Shown piece after piece: positions 20,984-31,948 of a DNA stretch of 64,000 nucleotides. The stretch spans positions 29,769,415 through 29,833,414 of the forward strand of contig CM018694.1 in assembly GCA_009363875.1 (NCBI GenBank), written 5' to 3'. The DNA comes from Mikania micrantha. Taxonomy: Eukaryota; Streptophyta; Magnoliopsida; Asterales; Asteraceae. Positions within the stretch are counted from its first letter, which is position 1. Every line of letters starts with the position of its first letter. Below the pieces are notes generated by a model. The model was given only the letters and a program-made list of their open reading frames with translations, made no database searches and was not told the origin of the DNA. The position numbers were made by a program, and so were the translations under genes.

Positions 20984-21024
20984 CTGATCACTGCACTAAC
21001 CGATTTCCTTTCGGTTATGATCAG
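20984..21024 (+). promoter_or_regulatory. Stem-loop directly before the element D gag start
   Basis: CTGATCA, a 6-nt bulge CTGCAC, TAACCGA, a 7-nt loop, then TCGGTTA and TGATCAG. The two arms pair perfectly apart from the bulge (14 bp). It ends one base before the ATG. The same arms are in F, and C has a variant with compensating changes. CTAAC plus a T-rich run and a final AG also resembles a splice acceptor. Confidence 0.5.
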
Positions 21025-21025
21025 A

Positions 21026-22858
21026 ATGCCGCCGCGAAGACAACCCGCTATACTGCCGCCACCACCACAAGATTTGGCACCGCATTCATCTACACCTTCA
21101 CCATCTGATTCTCCTACACAACCACCTCCACCTCCTCCTCCACATGTGCCACCTCCACAGCCGCCACCACTTCATCAACTGGACCCTGCTACTGTGGCAT
21201 TGGCCACTCTTCTGACAAGCCAGCTAAGGGATGTGATTCCCGAGATGATGAATCGCATCAACCATAACAACAGCAGCAACAACGTTGCCAACTCATCTGG
21301 AGAAGGCAGCGGTAACACTCGGCTTAATCAGGACTACTCCTACAAGAACTTTGTAGGATGCAAGCCACCCAGTTTCAGTGGCAGTGAAGGTGCCGTCGGC
21401 TTAATCCAATGGATTGAGAAGATGGAAACTACATTGGACATCAGTGGTTGTCCTGATCAGCACAGGGTGAGATATGCTGCTGGCTCATTCAACAAGAGGG
21501 CGTTGACTTGGTGGAACGCTCAAATTCAAACTAGGGGCAGGGATGAGGCTCTGTCAATGTCTTGGGATGATTTCAAGACGATGCTGAGGGCAGAGTTCTG
21601 TCCGAGAAATGAAGTAAAGAAGATTGAGACTGAACTACTCAATCTTGTCATGATTGGTGCTGGGCATCTGGCCTACACCACCAGATTTCACGAGCTTGCT
21701 ACATTGGCACCGGACGTGGTGCCTACACTGGAAAAGAGAATCGAAAGGTATGTCGGTGGACTGCCTCCCTGCATGCAAGGGCACGCGATTTCTGCTCGCC
21801 CTACTACTATGGAGTCGGCTGTCTCTCTGTCAGCTACTCTAACTGATGTGATGGTTGCCTCTGGGGCACTTAAGAAGGAGGCTGATTCGAACAGAACTGG
21901 AACTTCAAAGAAGCAGGATAAAAGGCCTGCAAAGAAACAGAAAGTGGTTAGAAACTTTGCTGCAACCACTCAAGCCCCAATAATCAACCAGCCACCACCA
22001 CTAAAGATCAGAAAGCCATATACTGGCACTGCACCTTTGTGCAACTCATGCCAGTACCACCACCTACCGAACGTCCCGTGCAGATACTGCACTAACTGTG
22101 GGAAGTTTGGTCACTTGGTAACTTACTGCAAGAGTCCGAAGACTCAAAACAGAAACAACAACGCAGCTACTACTGCTGTTGCTGCAGATCCTAGGTCTTG
22201 CTACAACTGTGGCGAACCAGGACATTTCTCTCGGGATTGTCCCAGGAAAAACCAACAAGGGGCTTCAGCACCAAGAGGAAGAGCCTTTCAGATAGGAGCT
22301 GCTGCTGTTCGTCAAGACCCGAATATGGTCACGAGTACATTTCTCTTATCTGACTCATATGCATCCATACTGTTTGATACTGGTGCGGATCAGAGTTTTA
22401 TCTCATCCGACTTTGCATGCCATCTTAATTATGTTAAGGAAATGTTAGACTCCCCTTACACTATTGAGATTGCAAACGACAAACAGATCACAGTAGACAC
22501 TATATTTAGGAATTGCCCACTAACACTTGGCGATCACACGTTTTCCATCGACTTGATACCGATGGAGCTGGGCAGTTTCGACATCATCATCGGAATGGAT
22601 TGGCTATCTCTTAACAGAGTTGAGTTCATCTGTTCCGATAAACTACTACGTATTCCTATGGAGAACAATGAGGTCTTGGAGATTCGTGGAGACCAAGCGA
22701 AACGCAGTGTCAAGATAATATCTTGCATGAAGGCTCGCAAGTGTTTACGAAAACAATGCGTTGCATTTCTAGCTCACGTGATTCAGAAAGACAAGAAGAC
22801 GATCAAGATTCAGGATGTACCAGTCGTGAGAGATCAGTGCAGTTTCGAATTGATTTGA
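21026..22858 (+). CDS. gag: Element D Gag and protease
   Basis: 610 codons from ATG 21026 (MPPRRQPA), preferred over an in-frame ATG at 20978 because F and C start alike and the stem-loop ends just before it. Residues about 10 to 55 are Pro-rich. The capsid core follows (FVGCKPPSFSGSEG, ALTWWN, FHELATLAPDVV, YVGGLP). Zinc knuckles start at residues 355 (CTNCGKFGHLVTYC) and 392 (CYNCGEPGHFSRDC). Protease FDTGAD has its Asp at 451, then IIIGMDWLS. The protein makes and matures the particle. The last residues are out of frame: a 49-bp deletion relative to F near 22831 shifts the frame at the protease-RT junction, so translation ends at 22858 instead of entering RT. Confidence 0.93.
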   Translation: MPPRRQPAILPPPPQDLAPHSSTPSPSDSPTQPPPPPPPHVPPPQPPPLHQLDPATVALATLLTSQLRDVIPEMMNRINHNNSSNNVANSSGEGSGNTRLNQDYSYKNFVGCKPPSFSGSEGAVGLIQWIEKMETTLDISGCPDQHRVRYAAGSFNKRALTWWNAQIQTRGRDEALSMSWDDFKTMLRAEFCPRNEVKKIETELLNLVMIGAGHLAYTTRFHELATLAPDVVPTLEKRIERYVGGLPPCMQGHAISARPTTMESAVSLSATLTDVMVASGALKKEADSNRTGTSKKQDKRPAKKQKVVRNFAATTQAPIINQPPPLKIRKPYTGTAPLCNSCQYHHLPNVPCRYCTNCGKFGHLVTYCKSPKTQNRNNNAATTAVAADPRSCYNCGEPGHFSRDCPRKNQQGASAPRGRAFQIGAAAVRQDPNMVTSTFLLSDSYASILFDTGADQSFISSDFACHLNYVKEMLDSPYTIEIANDKQITVDTIFRNCPLTLGDHTFSIDLIPMELGSFDIIIGMDWLSLNRVEFICSDKLLRIPMENNEVLEIRGDQAKRSVKIISCMKARKCLRKQCVAFLAHVIQKDKKTIKIQDVPVVRDQCSFELI

Positions 22859-23862
22859 TTCCAGGAGCAACTCCGGTAGCTAAGTCTCCTTATAGACTTG
22901 CACCATCTGAGATGCAGGAGTTGTCTAATCAGTTACAAGAACTTCTTGATAAAGGATTCATCCGACCGAGCTTTTCCCCGTGGGGAGCTCCGGTTCTTTT
23001 TGTCAAAAAGAAGGATGGAACTTTCAGAATGTGCATTGATTATCGAGAACTCAACAAACTCACCATCAAGAATCGGTACCCGTTACCGAGGATTGATGAT
23101 TTGTTTGATCAGTTACATGGAGCACAGTACTTTTCAAAGATAGACCTGAGATCAGGCTATCATCAGCTCCGGATTCAAGAGGAAGACATACCAAAGACGG
23201 CTTTTCGTACCCGATATGGTCATTACGAGTTCATGGTGATGCCATTTGGATTGACGAACGCACCGGCTGTGTTCATGGACTTAATGAACCGGGTGTGCAA
23301 GCCGTATCTGGATCAGTTTGTTATTGTCTTTGTTGACGATATTCTGATTTATTCAAAGAACGAGAAGGAACACGAGCAACACCTCAAGACAGTTTTAGAG
23401 CTTCTGAAAGAGGAACAACTCTATGCCAAATTCTCCAAGTGTGAATTTTGGTTGAGAGAAGTTCAGTTTTTGGGTCACGTGATTAACAGTGATGGTATTC
23501 ACGTGGATCCTGCCAAGATAGAAGCAATCAAGAACTGGGATGTGCCTACGACACCAACGGAGATCCGATCATTTTTGGGATTGGCAGGTTATTATAGGAG
23601 ATTCATCTCGAATTTTTCTAAGATAGCCTTGCCTCTCACCAAGCTCACACAGAAGTCTGAACCTTTTGTGTGGACTCACAAACAAGAAGAGGCATTCCAG
23701 ACATTGAAACAAAGATTGTGCAATGCTCCAATCTTAACCCTCCAAGAAGGCAGTGATGACTTTGTTGTTTATTGTGATGCTTCCCATCAGGGACTCGGAT
23801 GTGTTTTGATGCAACGAGACAAAGTCATTGCTTATGCCTCACGACAGTTGAAGATACACTAG
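22837..23862 (+). CDS. pol: Element D reverse transcriptase and start of RNase H
   Basis: RT begins just after the 49-bp deletion in a new frame (VQFRIDLIPG), with FIRPSFSPWGAPVLFVKKKD, CIDYRELNKLT and the catalytic FVDDIL around 23331..23346. LGLAGYYRRFI, the thumb region and the RNase H start YCDASHQGLGC follow. The frame is stopped by TAG at 23860..23862 after RQLKIH. The same frame continues beyond the stop, so this is a single nonsense change. No natural initiation codon is present for this part. Confidence 0.9.
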   Translation: MQFRIDLIPGATPVAKSPYRLAPSEMQELSNQLQELLDKGFIRPSFSPWGAPVLFVKKKDGTFRMCIDYRELNKLTIKNRYPLPRIDDLFDQLHGAQYFSKIDLRSGYHQLRIQEEDIPKTAFRTRYGHYEFMVMPFGLTNAPAVFMDLMNRVCKPYLDQFVIVFVDDILIYSKNEKEHEQHLKTVLELLKEEQLYAKFSKCEFWLREVQFLGHVINSDGIHVDPAKIEAIKNWDVPTTPTEIRSFLGLAGYYRRFISNFSKIALPLTKLTQKSEPFVWTHKQEEAFQTLKQRLCNAPILTLQEGSDDFVVYCDASHQGLGCVLMQRDKVIAYASRQLKIH

Positions 23863-25593
23863 AAGAATTACACAACACACGATCTTGAACTGGGAGCTGT
23901 TGTTTTTGCATTAAAGATTTGGAGACATTATCTGTATGGTACCAAATGCACTATCTTCACAGATCACAAGAGTCTACAACACATATTTGATCAGAAGGAG
24001 CTTAACATGAGACAGAGACGTTGGGTTGAGCTCCTGAACGATTACGATTGTGTGATCAAATACCATCCGGGCAAAGCAAATGTCGTTGCAGATGCTTTGA
24101 GCCGGAAGGAAAGAGTCAAACCCTTACGCGTTCGCGCAATGGGAATGACTGTGCAAACCAATTTGAGAGATCACATTCTACAAGCACAACAGGAAGCAGT
24201 GGCAAGAGACAACCTGAAACGCGAGCTCGATTGTGGAGCCGAGAAACATTTCAAGACAAAACAAGATGGAGTTATCTATTATCTGGATCGTGTTTGGATT
24301 CCCGCAGTAGATGAACTTCGAACACTTATTTTTGACGAGGCACACAAGACACGTTATTCAGTTCATCCGGGTGCCGATAAGATGTACCAAGATCTTAGGT
24401 CGTTTTATTGGTGGCCGGGCATGAAGAAAGACATTGCCACTTATGTTGGCAAATGCCTCACATGTGCCAAAGTCAAAGCTGAACACCAGAAACCTTCGGG
24501 TTTGCTGGAACAACCAGAAATACCTCAATGGAAGTGGGAACAAATAGCTATGGATTTCATTACCAAGCTACCCCGCACTTCCAGCGGATACGATTCTATT
24601 TGGGTCATCATTGATCGATTGACCAAGTCCGCACACTTTTTTCCGATCAGAGAGACATACAAGATGGAGAAATTAGCAAGACTATACATCGATGAAATAG
24701 TAGTGAGGCACGGTGTGCCGTTATCTATTATTTCCGACCGGGACAGTCGATTTACTTCGCGGTTCTGGCAATCATTGCAACAATCCTTAGGGACAAGTGT
24801 TAATCTGAGCACTGCTTATCATCCACAAACGGATGGACAAAGCGAGCGCCCCATTCAAACCCTAGAGGATATGTTGAGAACATGCATACTGGACTACGGT
24901 GGAAGTTGGGATACACACTTACCTCTCATTGAGTTCTCCTACAACAATAGCTACCACAGCAGTATCGGATGTGCTCCGTTTGAAGCACTCTATGGTAGAA
25001 AATGTCGGTCTCCAATCTGTTGGACCGAAGTGGGAGACAACAGAATCACTGGGCCTGAACTTATTCAGGAAACTACTGATAAGATTGCCCAGATACAACA
25101 ACGATTACAAGCAACACGTAGCCGCCAAAAGAGTTACGCAGACAAACGGCGCAAGCCTTTGGAATTCGATGTGGGTGACCGAGTCATGTTAAAAGTGTCC
25201 CCATGGAAAGGCGTAGTTCGTTTTGGGGCTAAAGGCAAGCTAGCACCTAGGTATGTCGGACCGTTTGAGATTACTCAACGCATAGGTCCTGTGGCATACA
25301 GACTCAGACTTCCTGATAAACTCAGTGGAGTACACGATGTGTTTCATGTATCAAATCTCAAAAGGTGCTTAGCAGACGAGTCATTGATCATACCATTGGA
25401 AGAAATACAAGTTGATGAGCAACTACACTTCATTGAAGAACCTGTAGAGATTATGGAACGCGAAGTTAAGAAACTGAAACGTAGCCGTATTCCTATTGTA
25501 AAGGTTCGATGGAACTCCAAGCGTGGACCAGAATTTACATGGGAGCGCGAGGATAACATGAAAGCCAAGTATCCCCACCTGTTCGAGAAATAA
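23863..25593 (+). CDS. pol: Element D RNase H end, integrase and chromodomain-like tail
   Basis: Same frame as the preceding RT after one stop; the first ATG is at 24007. RNase H closes with TDHKSLQHIF and VVADALSRK. The integrase HHCC domain spans HKTRYSVHPG to CLTCAKVK. Counting from 24007, the triad is Asp183, Asp244 and Glu280, giving D-D(35)-E. The GPF-type module (RYVGPFEITQRIGPVAYRL, in part YVGPFEI) leads to the chromodomain-like end VRWNSKRGPEFTWEREDNM. The frame is open to 25593, about 45 nt before the polypurine tract. Confidence 0.92.
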   Translation, partial: KNYTTHDLELGAVVFALKIWRHYLYGTKCTIFTDHKSLQHIFDQKELNMRQRRWVELLNDYDCVIKYHPGKANVVADALSRKERVKPLRVRAMGMTVQTNLRDHILQAQQEAVARDNLKRELDCGAEKHFKTKQDGVIYYLDRVWIPAVDELRTLIFDEAHKTRYSVHPGADKMYQDLRSFYWWPGMKKDIATYVGKCLTCAKVKAEHQKPSGLLEQPEIPQWKWEQIAMDFITKLPRTSSGYDSIWVIIDRLTKSAHFFPIRETYKMEKLARLYIDEIVVRHGVPLSIISDRDSRFTSRFWQSLQQSLGTSVNLSTAYHPQTDGQSERPIQTLEDMLRTCILDYGGSWDTHLPLIEFSYNNSYHSSIGCAPFEALYGRKCRSPICWTEVGDNRITGPELIQETTDKIAQIQQRLQATRSRQKSYADKRRKPLEFDVGDRVMLKVSPWKGVVRFGAKGKLAPRYVGPFEITQRIGPVAYRLRLPDKLSGVHDVFHVSNLKRCLADESLIIPLEEIQVDEQLHFIEEPVEIMEREVKKLKRSRIPIVKVRWNSKRGPEFTWEREDNMKAKYPHLFEK

Positions 25594-25637
25594 AGACCGA
25601 TCTTTATGCTTAAATTTCGGGACGAAATTTCTTTAAC

Positions 25638-25647
25638 AAGGGGAGAC
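25638..25647 (+). other. Polypurine tract of element D
   Basis: AAGGGGAGAC directly before the 3' LTR start at 25648. The upstream TTTCGGGACGAAATTT string is a short inverted repeat shared by A, C, E and F at the same place. Confidence 0.88.
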
Positions 25648-28600
25648 TGTGACAACTAGTACCCGACCGCCCGGCAAGTCCGTACGGTATGTGTACTTGC
25701 ATACAGTAACTATGTGTACATACGTATTTGTAAACAGTTTTTGTATTAACAGGATTCTAAATACAAGAACAGTTGTACGTATTTTCGTGTAAACTTAAAT
25801 ACATTAAGTACTACGTACATTTGAAACATTAGTTGTGTTTATTAAGTGAAAACTTAATTACAGTTAACACAACAAATCATGAGAAACAACGGTGTTCAAA
25901 CAATTATCAGAAACAAATCGGTTGCGATCTGATGTCCATAGATGACAGGAATCAGATGGCCGACAATTCAATGTGAAAACAAGATGAAAACAAGATGTTT
26001 AGTTGAGTCCGACAGTGAGGAAACACAATTTAAACATAAACTGCAGTGTCGTTTCAGAATAACGAACTGACAGTGTGTTTGCGTGGGTGACGATTCACAC
26101 AAACATATCTGTGAGTTTAACGTTTTGAAATGATGACTGGAAAGTAGAAAACAAAAGTCGGAAAGCAAAACCATCGTCGTGTTCGTTCGAATGACGATTC
26201 GAACGAATACGCGCGATGGTGACGCGATTCGACGAAACGAAAACGAATTACGACGCGAAACGAATTTTAATTTAATTAAATAAAATAATAAACATTTTTA
26301 CAATTTTGAAACTCATCAAATTAATTAAATTAACATTTTTTTATTTATTATTAATTACGCGTAATTTTCCGGATACGCGACGAATTAACGAGCCGAGCAA
26401 CCGAAATGGACCCGGACACCACTCGTGGTATAAAAACCATAAAAATGAGAGTTTTTCTCATTTCTCCACCTACACTCTCCTTCTTTCTCTCTTTTTCCGG
26501 CTAGCCTCAAGAACCACCATTAATCACCTTCAATTGCTCATAACTCCTTCGTTTCTCAACGGTTTTGAGTGATTCTTTCGCCCACGTAAAGCCCTTGACA
26601 TCCTCTACATGAAAGTATAGCAGATCGGAAGAAACCTCCACTGAAATCGAAGGTATGATGCTGTGAAATCCACGAAAATAGGGTTTTGGTTGACTTTGTT
26701 CGACTCACACATGTAAAACTGGAACTAAACCCATCCTCACACCACTTTCATCATTGAGAGAAACTCCTAGTGTAACCCTAACAAGCTAACAGTCGATTAA
26801 CACCTCAGATTTGACAAGAATGAAATGCTGAAACAGGCTTGTACGTAGCAAGAACTAGGCTCACGAACCCATGAGCCATCACCGAACCCTAGGTCCGCCA
26901 CAGCAAGCACCGAGCCTTCATCCTCATCGGGCGAACCTTACTGGTTCGCACAACTTAGCCACGAACCCTCTACAGGTCCCGAACCCTAGATGCTATCATC
27001 ACCGAGCCTTGACTCATTCCTCACGAACCATCCAGATGAACGAACCTTCTCGAGCTACCCGAACCAATTACATGCAGCCATGGCCGAACCCTTGTGGTCT
27101 TACGAACCTAGTTCTGCCGCAACCACCTGCACAGGACCGAACCCTACTCCATCACGAACCCCTTTGCTTGACGAACCATCATTGACCTCTGCGAACCTGT
27201 GGTGCACACGAACCAACAGTGGACGTCGAACCTTCTGCCAAATCACGAACTAGGAAGCTATGTTTATTTTTTTTCTTTTTTCTCGTTGCAGCAGACGAAC
27301 TCCCTAGTCCAAGTATACAATATGCGGCCTATTTCTTGTGTTCTGGCCCAACTCTGATTTCATTGATCCAGGGAATCGTTTTCGGCCCAGTTTAATTGGC
27401 CCAACAGGCCCAGCAGCCCCTTCGACCATTATTGCTGTTCGAACCAATAGCAGATAACCAAGGCCCAAAACAACCATTTTTTTTTCTAGTCCAACACCAC
27501 GGCCCAAATAGTATATAATCGGCCCAACAGCTTGTGGCCTTAGACCCAACAGAAAGTAATCGGCCCATAGCATTTCTTTAAGCCCAACATCACCCTACAA
27601 TAAAACCATATGAATTGATGGACCGTAAGGCCCAATTCGGCCCACGTATATCATTCGAGTTACTAAACTCATTCGGCCCACATAATTGATAAATCAATGC
27701 AACACATTAAAAACAAAATGCAACTAGAAAAAGGATACAAGAATTTAATTGTTACCTACGTGTTATGACAAGGTTGAGGACTTATGTTCATAAAAACCTA
27801 AATTAACATAGTTTGATATGTAACATCAAGTGAATTCAAGTGTTAAGTCAAAATGAATCGATGATCATGTAAAACTCATAAGCAATGCATGAGGGCCGAA
27901 TGAAAACTTAGACCCACGAGTGTTAGCCAATACTAGGGCTGACACATACACGCGCACAAATCGATACAACTTATACTTATAAGTCGCAATCATATGAAAT
28001 CAATACAGGAACGTGAAAAATACTACAAGAACAACAAAGAGCGCGTGCATTCTTTCTTTAAGCTAAGTCAACCCTACTACAGCAAGGTGAGTTCATATGC
28101 CCCTTTTACTTTAATCTTTACTGATTTTAACTCTCGGGGCTGAGAAACATGTTTACTTTTATTTATTTAAAAGTTTTGCTTAACATGTTATTTATACTTT
28201 GATTTTGATAATATTAAATTGTTTATTATCGTTTATCATGGTATGCATGCTTGTATGATCATGAGATAACAGGGAAACTCAGAAGATTACGATAATGTAC
28301 TTTCATAATCATTAACACATTGGGATAACACAGTTGTAAGATTATATCTTATAACACTCAGTTATTCCTACAGGAACGAAACATTGAGACAATTCATATA
28401 CAAATAAACAATGAGAACTATTACAGAGAAACATGGTGACACTTCACAGCACATGAATGATCAGAAGATAAAATATCTTCTGAATATCATTCCACATCAA
28501 AAACGATCAAGTGTGATAAGTCAATTTCTTATAACATTTGATCAACACACTAAAAACATACTACTAGGTAGTATGATCGCATTGATTATCCACCACCTGC

Positions 28601-29836
28601 GTCACTTAAGGGTACTAAGACTTGTTCTTACTACGGCTTAAGGATTACATGGTGACCATATGGATTACAGTGAACGGCGACCATGATAACGTAACTTCAT
28701 GACTATCACAGCCAATCACAGTGAACGGCGACCATGATAACGTAACTTCATGACTATCACTGCCAATCACACTTAATTAACATAATGTAATAAGACTAGT
28801 TCTTATTCGACTTTGTTAATTACATGAGACAATCCCCGTAAAGGCCTTGGGATCACACGGTGGGATAGGAGAGAATGGAATGCATTTTAATCTGATTATG
28901 TGAGGAATAAAATGGATTCCATTCGGATCCTATACACTGCATTTGAGACATATGATGAACAGTTAACTAACACTTTTAATTAATTAAAAGTGTAACATAA
29001 AAGTTAACACACAGACAATAGAATAATACAAGGAACAGATTTACTAAATCTAACATCCTTACTATACAAATGGTTGTCAATACTTCGGTTTGATAACTAC
29101 AACACTATCATTATATTATTCTATTCATGGAAACACAGGTGAACAACAATGGGACAATCAGGAGGACATGGGAATGGAAATCAATAGTTGTATTACAAGT
29201 AGTGTGGAGCTCTAGTTGTGATGTGGTGGGATGTTGGCTAGGGCTTAGTTCCCTTACATATGCCCTATATATAAGCATCACTACTAGGATAACATAGTGC
29301 TTGTAAGTATAACTATTAAGGAGCCATCAAGTGAACATATGAACATTTCACAATATACAAGCAACATAACAAAACATTGGGACAATGCATGTGATTGAAT
29401 CAGAGTTTTCAACTAACTTACTTATGAACTCACCAACCTCGTGTTGACTTTGTTTAAATACATGTTTTCTCAGGTGACGAACAGGTGTAGAGACATACAT
29501 GCAAGGTTTAAGCTAGAGGACTTTTAGAAGACCTAGCTTATTTTGTGTTGCATGCTTTTGGTGCCTAAACATTGAATCATCTTTTGTATATCTTGTACAT
29601 ATACAAGATATAGTTACATTGATTCTTTTGGTAGATTTACTTGATTAAATTATGAACGATACAGTGTAATTTAATCTTGTAATTCTACATCATTAATGTA
29701 TTAGCATTTCTCAGTTTGATTATCATGTGCTATGTAACAATCTGATCATTTGATTATCACTCAAAGATATCGCGCCCCGGGAACCTTCCGCCCGACGGGA
29801 AAATCCGATCCGTTCCCGCCGGCCCGAGGTGTGACA
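25648..29836 (+). repeat. Element D 3' LTR (4189 bp, full length)
   Basis: TATA box at 26429. Donor-like AAG|GTATGATG with GT at 26653. CGAACC words (26871..27250) and GGCCCA words (27340..27680). Donor-hairpin module near 28085. A short duplicated stretch with CAGTGAACGGCGACCATG at about 28670 and 28720. Acceptor-like TTCTCAG|GT at 29473. A minus-strand frame at 27304..27573 is only the antisense of the GGCCCA words. Confidence 0.95.
28085..28150 (+). promoter_or_regulatory. Conserved donor-hairpin module, element D 3' LTR
   Basis: AAG|GTGAGTTCATATGCCCC, with GT at 28087. GCCCC (28099..28103) can pair with GGGGC (28136..28140), followed by TGAGAAACATG. Absent from the D 5' LTR because of its deletion. 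Confidence 0.5.
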
Positions 29837-29841
29837 CATAA
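29837..29841. repeat. Target site duplication of element D, right copy (cataa)
   Basis: Matches 18485..18489. Confidence 0.96.
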
Positions 29842-31587
29842 CTCACTTCACCAACCTTCTTCTCTCTCTCTAAGTCGTCTCTCTCTCTCTAGAAACAACC
29901 CAACTTCTCTCTAGGATTTGGAGCTTATTTCTTGACGAATTCAAGCATACTTAGAGCCAAAACGACCCTCTTGTTATGTAGAATCAGAAAGTACAAGAAG
30001 TTTGATCATTCACTCACCGAATTTGAGGTAAACATCTCTTTTATTTTCGGTTTTGAGGGTTTATCGCCACCACTTGTAACTATGGTGTTAAAACCGATTT
30101 AAAAACACTAGATATTATAGGTTAGGTTATCTTGAAACCTTAGGAAGTGCTAGGAGTGATTTGTAACAAGTTGAGCTCGTAGGGATGAAGATGGTGCTGC
30201 TTAAACATATACAGGTTCGTGAACCACTTGGCCGAACCCATAAGAGAGTGCCGAACCTTCATGCAGGCGGCTGAAATGAGACACGAACCGGGAAACCCTA
30301 GCCGAACCTAAGGGTTTGCCAGCCGAACCTTGGATCAAATGCCGAACCCTGCAACGAACCTGCAACCACTCTGAGCCACGAACCAGTCAATCCAGCACCG
30401 AACCCTGTGACCTGCACCGGACACTCCTTAACCGAATCCTAGCCGAACCTTGTCCAAAACCACGAACCAGCCGTCACCCACGAACCCTTTTATGACAGCC
30501 GAACCATAGGATCTTGCCGAACCCTACCAGTCGAACCATTACTTCCCAAACCATAGAGAGTCGAACCTGCATGCGTGGGTTAGCCGAATCTCTATACGAA
30601 CCTAGGACCACTTGTGATTTAGCCGAACCATGCCTTGTGCCGAACGCAGCCGAACCTTAGGGATATGGCATTAGGTTCGCTGCCCTAGCCAAATATCGAA
30701 CCTAGGGTTGCCTGATTAGGTTAATGTTGGATTGAGGATCAACAAAACTAGTGTAAATGACCTAGGGAATGGTTAGTTGGCCATAAACCTAAGATCTTAT
30801 GAGAATTTGATCCCACAAGGATACATGCATGCATGAAATATGTTGTGTGTATTTGTGCATGGACTAATAAGTAGGGTTACTAAGAGATATGGGTCTTCAT
30901 GGAACACAATAACACAACAATATGAATGTTAACATCTAACACAGCAATATGAATGTTAACATCTATTAATTTAGTCTAACACATGTGAAAAATTTCCAAG
31001 AACTCATATGGATCAAAATCAAAGTCTTGTTATCAATTCAAAATCAAAGACTACTAAACGGGCCGATATGGACCGAATGGGCTAACTTAGGCCCATTACA
31101 TGCAAATGCTTATTTAATTCAAGGGTTAACGAGATTTTTAATAAAAGAAACCGATTTATAAACTTGTTAGATTTAATTAAATGATATTGAATTAAAATGG
31201 AATGTAACTATAAATGTTTTGATTAAAGGCTTATTATGATTATCTTGTTGGGAAATTTTGTAAATGGACAATATAATTATCTAGATTTGAACAGAAAACA
31301 AAGGAAACTCAGCCAAAATTTTTGTAAAAATTTAAAAGTAAGTTGTTATAATAAATTATGGGATTGGGTTTGTAATTAGGGTATTTAAGTTAGACTAGAA
31401 GACAAAATGTTAGAATCACACTAGTAATTAGGACACTTAGTTACACACAGCGAGACCAAGCCTTAGATACGACGACTAATACGCGTGCTTATAGTATCTG
31501 AATTCTTTTAAAACAACTCAGGAACTGAAGATACTTAGCCTACAAACAAGAGTGCGCATTCTGTGATAGTACATTAGACATCAACAC

Positions 31588-31650
31588 AGGTGAGTTCATT
31601 GCCCCTTTTCTAAACTTTTTGTTTTAAAACGCGGGGCTGAGAAGCATGCG
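31588..31650 (+). promoter_or_regulatory. Conserved donor-hairpin module, element C LTR
   Basis: CAG|GTGAGTTCATTGCCCC with GT at 31590. GCCCC (31601..31605) can pair with GGGGC (31633..31637), followed by TGAGAAGCATG. The second C LTR has it at 40444..40505. Confidence 0.5.
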
Positions 31651-31813
31651 TAAACTGTTTATTAAATTGTTTACTTAAATGCTTTTAAATTCCATATGTT
31701 TTACATGTATGATTGATATCCTAGATCATGTCTAGGTAAATTTTATGCAGGTTTATACTAAGGTTATCTACTTATACTTTAAGTGGATAATTGGGTTAAA
31801 CTAAACATTTCAA

Positions 31814-31948
31814 CGAATCGAACGAAACTATTTTGACGAATCAAGTGTGTCATTTCAACGAATCAAACGAAACTATTTTGACGAATCAAGTGTGTCATTT
31901 CAACAAATCAAACGAAACTATTTTGACGAAACAAGTGTGTGAGTTCAA
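31814..31948 (+). repeat. Three 45-bp tandem repeats in the C 5' LTR
   Basis: Unit CGAATCAAACGAAACTATTT... repeated at 31814, 31859 and 31904, the third more diverged. Because 45 is a multiple of three it gives a 15-residue periodic reading frame, which I do not regard as a gene. The stretch is missing from the C 3' LTR. Confidence 0.93.

Larger units (their letters stand above)
18490..29836 (+). mobile_element. Element D: recent Ty3/gypsy chromovirus-like element inside the C 5' LTR
   Basis: 11.3 kb with a perfect 5-bp duplication. The 5' LTR (2361 bp) is much shorter than the 3' LTR (4189 bp) because of one internal deletion of about 1.83 kb. Shared LTR sequence is nearly identical. Gag-pol carries one 49-bp deletion and one nonsense codon. 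It belongs to the same broad family as F (LTR start TGTGACAAC, similar Gag and Pol). Confidence 0.95.

Noticed and set aside
27304..27573. Minus-strand 89-codon frame
   Set aside because: Antisense of the GGCCCA word cluster in the D LTR; no support as a gene.
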